62,565 bases of DNA from positions 1 to 62,565 of the forward strand of contig NW_004087723.1 of the NCBI RefSeq assembly GCF_000220395.1. The letters are read 5' to 3'. Origin of the DNA: Ichthyophthirius multifiliis (lineage: Eukaryota; Ciliophora; Oligohymenophorea; Hymenostomatida). The translations under genes were made by a program, and so were the position numbers. Within the stretch, counting starts at the first letter, position 1. Each line of letters opens with the position of its first letter. Below the pieces are notes generated by a model, which saw nothing but the letters and a program-made list of their open reading frames with translations, ran no database searches and was not told the DNA's origin. Below are positions 50,821 through 62,565 of the stretch, piece after piece.

Positions 50821-52145
50821 ATTTTTTAAAAAATTTTTTTGAATTAAAAATATACATAATATATTTACTTTTAAAAATAATATACTAATTATTATAATTT
50901 AAATTATTATATAATGTTTTTCTCTAATTATTCTAATCTAAATAAACAGCTAATAAATATTTAAATTTATCTATATTATTAATTTAAAAATTAAACAATT
51001 TAAGTTTATATTATTATATTTTTTTTATATAAAATTTAATATCTAATTTATTTTTTTAAATTATTATTTTAATAATTTAAACTTTATTATTTATATTACT
51101 TTAAAAAGTTTATTTTATTAATTAATTATATTTTTTTTATCTATTAAAATAATATATTAATTTCTTTTGAAAATATAAAGTGATAAATTATATTTTTATT
51201 TTATTAAATTTTAAATATTACCTATACTATTATATATTCGTAGTTTACTAATTATTTTTATAAACTTTTTTTATTTTAAAAAAAAATTTTAATTTTAATT
51301 TTTATTGATTTTTTATAAAATTTATATAAAAATATAAATAAGAATATTTTATTTATATTAAATATTAATAAATAAAAATATAATAAAAGAATTATAACTA
51401 TTATTAAATTCTTTTAATGTCTTATTTTTAAGTACAATAAATTAACTAAATTTAATTTTTTATAATTAAAATAATATTAATTATGATGTAAAATGATTTA
51501 GATTTATTTACTTTTTATTTAAAATGTAAAAAATATAATTCGAATATAATTAAAATTGTTATTAAAAATCATAATATATATAAAAAAAAAAAAATATATT
51601 AATAGTTTCATTACATAATATCTTAAAATTATAACTAATATATTATATTTTGCATTATTAATATATAAAAATATATATATATATATATATTATAATATAT
51701 ATATATATATATATTATTTTTATTTTTAATTTTAAATAATTTTATATTCACATTATTAATTATTATTATTTCTTAATTAAAATTTCAAAGCTAATTATAA
51801 AAATTTCTTCATTTAGTTTTAATTAAGAAAATTAAAAAGAAAATTATTATATTATAAATAATATAATTATTATTCATCTCAACATAATAAAATTTTTAAA
51901 ATATAAAATATTTAATAATTTAGTTTTTAAAATAAATAATTTTAATTAAGTTTATAATATAATTTTTAAAAAAAATTATATAAAAAATAAATAATAAAAT
52001 TTATATAAAATAATAATATATAATAAATACATATATATTTTTATATTAATCTCTAATTTATTTTATTATTTTTATTTTTTTTTATAATTAAATTTTTTAA
52101 TATAAAATTATTTTTTAAATAAAAAAAATTATATATAAATAAAAA
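50821..52145. other. A+T-rich intergenic region
   Basis: About 1.3 kb with (TA)n blocks at about 51669-51714 and no protein-like frame. The A-tract just before 52146 is the usual leader of genes in this window. Confidence 0.6.
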
Positions 52146-52553
52146 ATGAATAGTATAAGAGCTAATAAATCAAAAAAATAAGAAGAATAAGACGCATATT
52201 CATTTTTAGAAAACGATAGTACAAACATAATGGAAACCCCAAAAAAACTAAGTTCCAGATAAAAAAAATTTAGTTTATTAAGTGGAAAATTTGGTGAAAT
52301 GAGAGGAAATGCATTTAATGGATTTTTAGTTGGAGCAGCAGTAGGATCAATGATGGGTGCACTAATTGGAGCAATGGCAGCTGTATAAACAAGAAGACTT
52401 ATTTATTTACCTGTTTCTATTATTACTTCGGGAGGTTTCTTCGGTTTTATGATGATGTGCGGCTCTATTGTAAGAGCAGATAGTATGGAAGAATATTTTA
52501 TTTAATAAAGCTTTTAATAAAAAATGTACTGGCGTATAAAACATTAAGAATGA
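52146..52553 (+). CDS. ROMO1/Mgr2-like mitochondrial inner-membrane protein
   Basis: Single-exon frame, 135 aa, TGA at 52551-52553. After a 50-residue polar N-terminus comes MRGNAFNGFLVGAAVGSMMG, then ALIGAMAAVQTRRL, and TSGGFFGFMMMCGSIVRAD. This is the ROMO1/Mgr2 signature: two short Gly-zipper helices, 'GF..G.avG...Gal.G......r', and 'sGG.FG.fm..gs.iR'. Yeast Mgr2 is a lateral gatekeeper of the TIM23 preprotein translocase; human ROMO1 has a related inner-membrane role. The long N-terminus and the Cys-containing tail beyond the core are extra compared with the usual 80-110 residues. Confidence 0.85.
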
Positions 52554-53157
52554 AAAATGATAAATTAAAATTATTAGTTATAGTTGCATTATTTTAATAT
52601 GTAATTTTTATTTTTATTTATATTATGACTATTTTTTATACTATTAAAAATATATATATTTTTATTAAAATAAAAGATAAAAACTAAATATAATTATATT
52701 TAATATTTATTATATAGAGTTTTTTTTTTTTCCTATAAATCACATACTATTTTTATAAAAATTCCAAAAAAACTTTTTTAATAAGTTTTATATAAATGTT
52801 TTTTTATAATAAAATTTAATAAATATTTAACTTTCATTCTTAATTCCTATATCTTTTAGAAAAAAAAAAAATAATATATATTTTTATTTCTATTATATTC
52901 TAAAAACTTTTCATTTTTTTTTTTTTTTTTTTTTAATAAAAAAAAAAAATATTTAAACTATATACTTATTTAAAAAATACTATATTTTTTATTAAAAATA
53001 CGAAAAAATGCAAAATTTTCACATTGTGGTTTTTTATCATCAAAAGAAAATTATAATATAGCAAAAAAATTAGATTTGACTTTTAATTATTTATATTACA
53101 CATAAATTACTAAAAAAAATAAAAGAAAAGTATAATCGGAAAAATTCTTAAAAATAT
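52554..53157. other. Convergent intergenic region
   Basis: Lies between the 3' ends of the ROMO1-like gene and the CDPK gene. Long T and A runs (about 52916-52950) and no recognised frame. Confidence 0.6.
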
Positions 53158-54728
53158 TCACGTTTTATAATACATATTTTATCCAATAATAATTTTATTA
53201 AAAATCTTGAATGTAATTTTTCCATTTCCTTATGGAATAAATTCTTTAAGCATAACAGCAATATTATTATCTGAAATAGTCCTTCCATTTCTAGTAAATA
53301 CTTCTTTTAAATCTTAAACCGAAATTTCATTATTATTATTTCTATCAAAATACTTAAAAAATTATTATATTTTTTCCGTTTACAAATCAACAATTTAGTC
53401 CAAAGCAGCTGCAATAAACTCACTATATTAAATAATATAGTTAGAACTTGAATTCTGTGAGATATTCTTAATTATTTTTTATAATTCACTCTTAGTATAT
53501 TTACATCCAGCCTCTTACATTACTTATTACAAATCTGAAATTTCAATAATCCCGGAATAATTAAAATCCAATAAACTGAATGCATTGTTTAAAGATTCTA
53601 TTTCTTTTTCGTCTAATTAATTAACTAAAACTTTCATTAATTCAGTTTTTAATTTACTTTAAGGTTTGTAATTTTTTAACATATTAATTATTTTCGGATC
53701 TATTTATTAATATATATTTCCAATTGATTTTTTTTATCCATTTTTTATTAAACTAGTAGATTCTCTCTATATTCTTCTTGAATATTATAAAATCCAAGGA
53801 TGTTATAAAGTCTCTCTTATTGATATTATTTTCTTACTATCAATTACAAGAAATTTTTTCACTAAATCTTTAGCTGTTTCAGTAATATTATCCCATTCTT
53901 ATCCTATATATACATATATATTTATTTATTATTATTATTTTTTTGTTAAGAAAAAAAAAAAAAAAAACCTTTTAAAGAATAATCTACTTATTAAATTTTT
54001 TAAAAAATTTCATTTTTATTATCTCCATTGAAAGGAGGATATCCAACTAACAAAATATATAAAATAACCCCCAAACTCCAATTATCACATTATCGATCGT
54101 ATTTCCCTTATATAATATTCGGAGAAACATACAAAGGAGTTCCTACTACAATATTTAGGTCTTTCTCATCACATTTACTCGAAAGACCAAAATCGATAAT
54201 TTTTATATCAGAATTGTCTGATTTTGAGGCAAAAAGAATATTTTAAAGTTTCAAATCTCTATGTAAAATTCCCCTATTATGCATATAATTAACTGCATAA
54301 AGCAACTTTTCCATTATTTAAGCTACTTCAGATTCTTTAAAAAATTTTTTTTGAGTAATTCTTTCTAAAAGTTCACCACCTTCACAATATTCCATGCAAA
54401 TGTAAAAAAACATCTCATCCACATAAACTTCGTGGAATTTTATTATATATGGATGATCCAAAGAACGAAGAATTTCTAATTCTCTCAAAAAACTTATTTC
54501 ATTACTTCTTAAACGGGATCTTTATATTATTTTTATGGCAATCTTTTATTTGGAATTATTTCTCATTTATGCTAGTTTTACAGTTCCGAAACCACCTTTT
54601 CCTAATACAGATATAAACTTGTAAACTTAACGAATGTTTCGTTTTGAATCTTATAAAAAATTAGTTAATTAGGCCTTCTTTTTTACTAATTTTACTTAGT
54701 CTAAATTATGTGAGGAACCACATCCCAT
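53158..54728 (-). CDS. Calcium-dependent protein kinase (CDPK) with N-myristoylation-type start
   Basis: ATG at 54726-54728, one intron 53904-53968 (65 nt, ends TAG, interrupting a Gly codon), TGA at 53158-53160; 1506 coding nt, 501 aa. It begins MGCGSS, a strong N-myristoylation plus palmitoylation context, so probably membrane-bound. Kinase motifs: LGKGGFGTVKLAQ, Lys in IAIKIIQRS, HRDLKLQNILF, KIIDFGLSSK and DNWSLGVILYILLVGYPPF. The APE motif reads SPN (VVGTPLYVSPNII), losing the conserved Glu. After the junction region come EF-hands: DFNYSGIIEISD and DRNNNNEISVQD look Ca-binding; the other two, around NSSSNYIIQYSEF and PQGNG, are degenerate. CDPKs couple calcium to secretion, motility and development in ciliates and apicomplexans. 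Confidence 0.92.
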
Positions 54729-55135
54729 TTATTTATGCTTTATATTTTTAATTTAACTTTTTTTTTTTGCTTATAATTTTTATTTTTTAGCTTTTTTTTT
54801 ATATTTAATTAATTTACTAAAAAATATATTAAATCATAATAAATTACTATTTCATATTATTTTAAATCTTTTAAGAAAAAAAATAATAATTTATTTTGTT
54901 TAAATATAATATTTTAAAAATTTTTAATAGTTATTAATTAAAAAACCAATTATTTTAATTACATAAAATTATTTTTTATAGATTTAGTAATTTTTTTTTT
55001 TTTGGCACTTATATTTAATTTAAATGTTTTAAAAAAAAAATTGGAAAGATTTAATACCTTTTTTTTAATTTTTTGTTTGAAAAATTTTTCAAAAAATTTA
55101 AAAATAATAATACACCAAAAAAAAAATTAAAAAAT
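54729..55135. other. Divergent promoter region, CDPK / RING gene
   Basis: A 407-bp head-to-head spacer of A/T runs; both promoters must be here. No motif recognised. Confidence 0.6.
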
Positions 55136-55670
55136 ATGTCTTCAGAAAAAAATATATATGTAAAAAATGAAATATAAGAAAAATAAGTAAATAATATAGA
55201 ATTATAATATTTAAAAAATTAAAATATAAAAGCTATCTGCATTAAAAATAGATGATAATTTACTTTAGAATTTAAGAAAAAGCAAACTTTTTTTAGATAA
55301 TTCTTTATAAAAAAGTATATCATTAGATGAAAAATAAATATTATAATCTCCGTTATCAAACAAGAATTTTCTAAGTCTATTAAAAACAGAAAAACAATAA
55401 GATTTTACAATAGGGAAATATGAATAATAACAGGAAAAAAAATCAAAAAATAAATCATAATCAATAAAAAAATAATATAATTCAAAAAAAAAATAAGGAG
55501 AAAACGTGAATATATTTTTTTAATAAGAATAAATAATTTAAATACAACATTAAAAAAGTAAAAGCAAAATAATAGAATTTGAAAAAGTTTAAAAAAAAAA
55601 TTCCGAAGGAAGTAAAGATAATAAGTAAAAAAATAATTATAATAATTGTAATATAAATAAAGATAAATAA

Positions 55671-55725
<55 letters not shown>

Positions 55726-56231
55726 CAACGAATGTAAGAGTTAATAAATTTTAACATAATAATTAATAAAAATATAATTAAAAAAATTAACAAAAATTAC
55801 CTTTATTTAAAGATCTAGAATTTGAAAACAAATAAGAATAATAGAAAAAACAAATAAGTAAACCAACTAATAATAGTATATCTAAACAATAAACTTAGTT
55901 TGCTGCTAAAAAAATTAGAATGACCTCTAATGAATAAATAAGAAGATCAATTGTTAATACGAATTAAAAAAAAAAAGATTATACAAATAAATAAGCTAAT
56001 TAATAGTAAAACTTTTAGCCTAAAATAATACCATTAATAAAATGCATATATTGCTTAAAATTTATTTAAGAAAACGAAAAATCTACATCATTTATAAAAT
56101 GCTTACATAAAGCTCATACTGTAATTATATAAAATATTTTTTTTATTTTAATAACTTTAATATAAAAGGATTGTACACCATAAGAAAAAAATGTTAGATG
56201 TATAAGATGCAACCCTTTGAAAAACAAATGA
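55136..56231 (+). CDS. RING-finger protein with poly-Asn tract, two introns
   Basis: Exons 55136-55159, 55200-56120 and 56169-56231 total 1008 nt, exactly 336 codons (335 aa). Intron 1 (40 nt) ends TAG, intron 2 (48 nt) ends AAG. The long middle is Lys/Asn/Gln/Ser-rich and includes 17 consecutive Asn. The C-terminus is a RING finger: CIYCLKF, then about 13 residues to KCLHKAHT, which splicing joins to DCTPQE, then RCIRC. Without removing intron 2 the Zn-ligand spacing H-x2-C is destroyed, which supports both the intron and the domain. RING proteins are mostly ubiquitin ligases acting with an E2; substrate unknown. The start is chosen because exon 1 plus intron 1 restores the downstream frame. 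Confidence 0.8.
55671..55721 (+). repeat. (AAT)17 coding poly-Asn
   Basis: Perfect in-frame AAT repeat in the RING-finger gene. Translated on the other strand it gives a meaningless poly-Tyr ORF. Confidence 0.9.
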
Positions 56232-58693
56232 ATATATATTTTTTATTTAATCTTAAATATACTAATATTATTCAAAATCAATATATATACATATATATAT
56301 TATTATATTATATTATTTATATATATTATATCTAGTTTATAATTAATTTTTTCTAGTAAATATTAGATATTTTTTTAGGTATAAAATATATTTAATATTA
56401 TACTTTTATGCATAATTTATTTTTAATTAATTATTATTAAAATATCTATCAAAAAAAAGTTAATAATCCATTTTTTCATTCATTAGTTTTTAATTATGTT
56501 TTATTTTTTTAAATGTTAAAAAGAAAATTATATTTTAATATAATATTATAGTAATTCATTAGTATGTATGTTTCTTTTATACATTATATAAAAAATATTA
56601 ATTATTATAATAATTATAATTATATTGTATTAATAATAGTATAACAAATAGATAAATATATTACTTTAAATCTAAATTAAATATATATACATTAATAAAA
56701 GTAAAATAAAGAATATAATAAATGCATTAAAAATTTATAATAATTTTAGAAAATACTTATTTTATTTATATAGATATAATAAAGTAAAAAAAAATTCTAT
56801 AGGTTGCTTATAATAAAAATATAGATTTTAAATGAATATAATTTTTTTTTAATAAAAAATATATGAAAATACATAATATATTTAAAAAATACTTTTAATA
56901 ATGTATAAAATTATATTTATTAAATAATATTGATATATATTTATGATTTTTTATAAAATAAAATGAAAAACATTTATTTTTGTTTTCAAAATATATTTTA
57001 TTAATGAAAAATAAGATAGAAATAAATTACAAATTATTTTACTCATTAAAATACTTTTAATTTTCTTATTATAATTAAGTTTTATACATTGATTTTACTT
57101 TATTTAATTTACATTAGTTTATTTAATTTATATTACTTTATTTCTTTATTTTATTTTATTTTATTTTATTTTATTTTATATTATTTTATATTTTATTCAT
57201 TTCATTTATTTTATACTTTCTTTTGTTAAATAATTTTATTCGTTTCAGATATGAAGAAATTCATTATTTAATAAAATTCTTTTTCTTTAATTTAAAATTT
57301 AGCAATATTATTTTTGTTTTATAAAAATTATTATTTTAGTTTCACTTAAAAACATTTATTTCATTTTAATATTTTTATTTTGAAGTTTATATACGATTTT
57401 ATTGACTTATAATTATTTTCTTACTAGTAACTTTAAAATATTTGAATATTTATTGTTATAGATGATTTGATTAAATTATAAAAGAATTTTTTTTATTAAT
57501 CAGGATTAGTTTATTTTTGTGTATTTTTAATTTTTAGTGTTTAAACTTAATAATTATTTTTTCTTTAAATTCATTTTTTTTCTTGTTATTATCTTATATT
57601 AAATTTAAATTAATTTTTGAATAATTATATATAAAGTAAGAAATATCTAATAATTTTCATTTTGAAGTAATATAATAGTTTTGGTTTTGTAAATTAATTA
57701 TATTAAAATAAAAAACATAATGGTTATATAGAAATTAGATAAAATTTTATAAATATTAAAATTAAAAAAAAACTAATTTAAAGAAATAAATATTTTTATG
57801 TGAATAATAATAAAAACTATATTAATATTTAAATAATATGAATAAAATAAAAATGTAAATATATTTGCATTTTAAAAAATGATTGCTTAATAAAAATGAT
57901 TAATTTCTTTTTAAGCTGTATATTTTTCTAATTTAAATATAAATATATCAATTTATATTTTAGTATTCTATAAATGAATTAATATATTAATAAAAATTAA
58001 TATAAAAAATATTTGATAATATTATAAATATGAAAATAATAAATATTAATGTCATATTTTTTAAATATTTTTTTTTATATAAATAATTTTTAAATAATAA
58101 ATTTTAAAAAGAAAAAAAAAAATGATATCATATTTTATTATTTAATTATATAAATTTAAATATAATTAGTTATTTAATAAAATAATATATTTATATATAA
58201 ATTTTATACTTAAGTATATTAAAATATTAATATTTTAATGTATATATAAATTTTATTATAACAATCGTAATTTATAATGAAATGGAATATTATTTTCAAA
58301 AAATAATATTTGTTTTGATATGTAAAATATCATAATTTATCAGAAACAAAAAAAAAAGATTTTTTTATTTTTTATATAAAAAACCTAATATTATTTATTA
58401 TATTTGTAATATAACAAATATTTTTATATTTTAATATTTTTACTTAAAAAATTCTTTTTCATTTTTATATATTTTTTTTTTAATTATTTTAAAAATAGTT
58501 TGCTTTTAAATTTATATTTATTAAATTATAAAATATATATTATACATAAATTACTAATATAAAGTAAATATATTAATATCATTATTAATGACTAAATATA
58601 TAAAAATATACTTGATATATATAAATATAAAAAAAAATTAGAAGCAAAAAAAAAAAGAAAAAAAATATATAAATTCGTACTCTAAAAAAAAAA
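56232..58693. other. Large gene-empty region
   Basis: About 2.5 kb, the longest stretch without a recognised gene. Homopolymers and TAAATA words throughout; TTTTA pentamer repeats near 57146-57195. Both strands were checked for long TGA-free, protein-like frames and none was convincing. Confidence 0.55.
57146..57195. repeat. (TTTTA)n repeat
   Basis: About nine copies of a TTTTA pentamer with minor variation at the end. Confidence 0.8.
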
Positions 58694-60349
<1,656 letters not shown>

Positions 60350-61840
60350 AACATTTTTTATATAATTGTAATTTTTGTGTGTGATTTTTATGAATTTTTT
60401 TTTTTTTTTATTTATTTTATTTTGTTTTTTTTTTTTTTATATTATTAGTTAAATATGTAAAAATAAATAAATTATTATAACATTTTGTTTTATTTTATTT
60501 TTACTTTTTGGAAATAAATATTATATATTTTATTTTTTTAAAAAAAATACATAATTTAAATTATTTATTTTAATTATTTCTTCTTAAAATAAATAAATAT
60601 CCAAAACTAAAATTATTATTACTTTTTTAATTTTTAAACTAATTTTTTTTCTCCTTTTATTTTCTTTTATATAAATAATTATTAAAAATTTTTACTCTTA
60701 TAAAAATTAGTTTTTAAAAAATTAAAAATAATTGTATATAACATGTATAATTATTTATTTATATTGTTTTTTTAATTAAATTTATTTTTTTGTAAACTAA
60801 TATAATATATAATAATGATAAAAAAATATGAATAAACTTTTTTTATTAATGATTGTATTTATTAAAAAAAAATTAGAAAAAATATAATAAAAAAATAAGA
60901 TTTATAATTAAAAAGTTGAAAATAATATTTTGTATATAAAATAATTAAATAAAAATAAAAATTTGGAGAAAATTTAAAAAAAAAGGATATTTTATATAAA
61001 AAGAAAAAATTAAAAAATAATTATTTATTTTAAAAATGATTTTTAAAAATAAAAAAAAATAGAAAAAATATAGAAATAAAAATAATTATTATAAATAAAA
61101 TTTAAAATAAATAAAAAAAAAATAATATAAAAAAAATAAAAAATAAATATAAATATATAAATATTAAATATATATATATATATATATATAAATTTATATA
61201 ATATTTTATATTTTTTTTATTTGTAATTTTTCTAGCTTTTTTTTTTCTTTTTCATAGTTTTTTTTTCAGTTTTTTTTAATAAAAAAAATCTATTTATTAA
61301 ATCTTTCATAATAAATATATATATTTTGAATTTTAAATTATTATTATATAAATATTTTAAAAAACACTTTTTATATATTTATTTTTATTAAAAATATATT
61401 TTACCTTATTATAATAAAGATTAAAATACTTTTTAAATTTTTTTTATTAAATTTATAGATTTATATAATTTTCATTTTAAATTAATAATTTTATAAAAAT
61501 TAAAATTATAAAAATATTATTAAATATTTATAATACTAAATAAATGATAACCGTAATTATTATAAGTTTATATAAATAATTATATTTTTTTAAAAAAAGT
61601 ACCCTAATATCGAAAAAGAATAAATTTTAATTAATATCATGTAAATAACCGATATTAAGTAAAAAGTAAAAAAATTTAATTTTACATTAATTTTAATTAT
61701 ATTTTTTTAAAAAAACTATTATATATTTTTTAAATATTTTAAATAATAAAAAAATATAGATTATATGTATTTTATAAGAATATAAAGATAATAAAAATTT
61801 AACAATCTCATATTAGAAATTAAATAATATAAATAATGAA
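60350..61840. other. A+T-rich intergenic region
   Basis: Long A/T runs and a short TA microsatellite at about 61168-61190. No protein-like frame recognised. Confidence 0.55.
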
Positions 61841-62565
61841 ATGGATTTTTTATTTTAATCTTTTGAAAAGAATGAAGATGTAATTTTTTTTTTTTTTTTT
61901 TATAATAATCATAAATTAAAGAATTAATAAATACAAGACTAGATTAAAAGCTTATTATATTTATTAAATAATAATATAATCATTGAAAAAATTTAAAATT
62001 AATTCAAAAAATTACCAAAAAGATATAAATGTTAATCTTTTATGGTGATATAACCTGCAGAATAAATAGATGATGATATTTGGGTTATATAAAACAAAAA
62101 ATATATATTTATAATTTTTTAAAGATTGATGAAAACATATAAAAATAAGTAATTTAAAAGAATAATAATAATATTAAAAAAGATACATAGACTATTTTAA
62201 ACTAAAACTAAGAAAAATTATTATTAAATTAACTTTAATAATTAATTGATGAAACAAATATTTTAGTTGATTAAAGAAAACTTTTACAGGTATTCAGTTT
62301 TAAAAAATATTATTTTTAAACTATAAATTTTTAAAAAAATAAAAGGCAAAACTAAAGATAGATATAATCGAAGATATTATTTAGTCTAATAACTAATATT
62401 AAGTAAATAGAATATAAAAATAAAAATAAAAAAATATTATTTTATTAGTCATTAAATAAATTCAGAAAAGATAATTATTAGATAATAGATATAATTAATG
62501 ATGATTATAATATAATAAAATATAATTTATAAGTATTAAATTAAAATGATGATGTATATAATATA
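61841..62565 (+). CDS. Hypothetical protein, partial, runs off the window
   Basis: From ATG at 61841 one frame has no TGA to the end of the window: MDFLFQSFEKNEDVI, a five-Phe run over a T18 tract, DQIKSLLYLLNNNIIIEKI, KLPKRYKCQSFMVIQPAEQ and DDDIWVIQN. After that it drifts into Ile/Lys/Asn-rich sequence that may include unspliced introns. The middle looks like a folded domain but I recognise no family. The frame depends on the T18 count. Confidence 0.4.

Noticed and set aside
54028-54246. Plus-strand 72-codon ORF
   Set aside because: Lies antisense to the CDPK catalytic domain, which has every kinase motif in the other direction.
55405-55728. Minus-strand ORF of 107 codons beginning with poly-Tyr
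   Set aside because: It is the reverse complement of the AAT repeat and Lys/Asn-rich coding sequence of the RING-finger gene; a shadow frame.

Overview
The window looks like a stretch of somatic (macronuclear) chromosome from an oligohymenophorean ciliate, most like the Tetrahymena / Ichthyophthirius group. By eye it is far more than 80% A+T. Recognisable proteins read through only if TAA and TAG are glutamine and TGA is the sole stop, so standard-code ORFs here are mostly meaningless. Most resolved introns are short and A+T-rich (about 40-83 nt), with GT donors and TAG or sometimes AAG acceptors; MetAP2 has one of about 200 nt. I see no mobile element, virus-like element, CRISPR array, rRNA or telomeric repeat. 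The species is an inference.

Layout. 0.7-8.5 kb: a run of minus-strand genes. In order of coordinate they are an Asn-rich protein probably continuous with a small conserved-looking ORF, a CRIM/SIN1-like protein, an unidentified Gln/Asn/Lys-rich protein, a NEK-family kinase with a polyglutamine leader, a small leucine-rich-repeat protein with three introns, and complex I subunit NDUFA6 (B14). 8.8-27.9 kb: one very large minus-strand gene for a strongly divergent dynein heavy chain. 28.7-35.9 kb: plus-strand genes for the rRNA methyltransferase Spb1/FTSJ3, a small multi-span membrane protein, and a secreted Cys-rich surface-type protein. 36.1-48.5 kb: a second giant minus-strand gene, a coiled-coil protein of about 4,000 residues with a globular N-terminus. 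49.5-62.6 kb: sparser, with a four-span membrane protein, tRNA-Gln(UUG), a ROMO1/Mgr2-like mitochondrial protein, a myristoylated-type calcium-dependent protein kinase, a RING-finger protein, methionine aminopeptidase 2, and a partial gene running off the end.

Most genes are unrelated housekeeping or signalling genes, as is usual for ciliates. The outstanding item is the dynein heavy chain. Its linker, AAA2-AAA5 regions, stalk and C-terminal region can be followed, but the AAA1 module, the site that normally powers every dynein, has lost both Walker A and Walker B residues while its flanks still align. Several genes carry apparent one-base frame changes inside long A or T runs. One is in the normally essential SPB1, so homopolymer miscounts in the assembly are the likeliest cause. 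Long genes were followed by eye, so their internal exon structure is only partly resolved.
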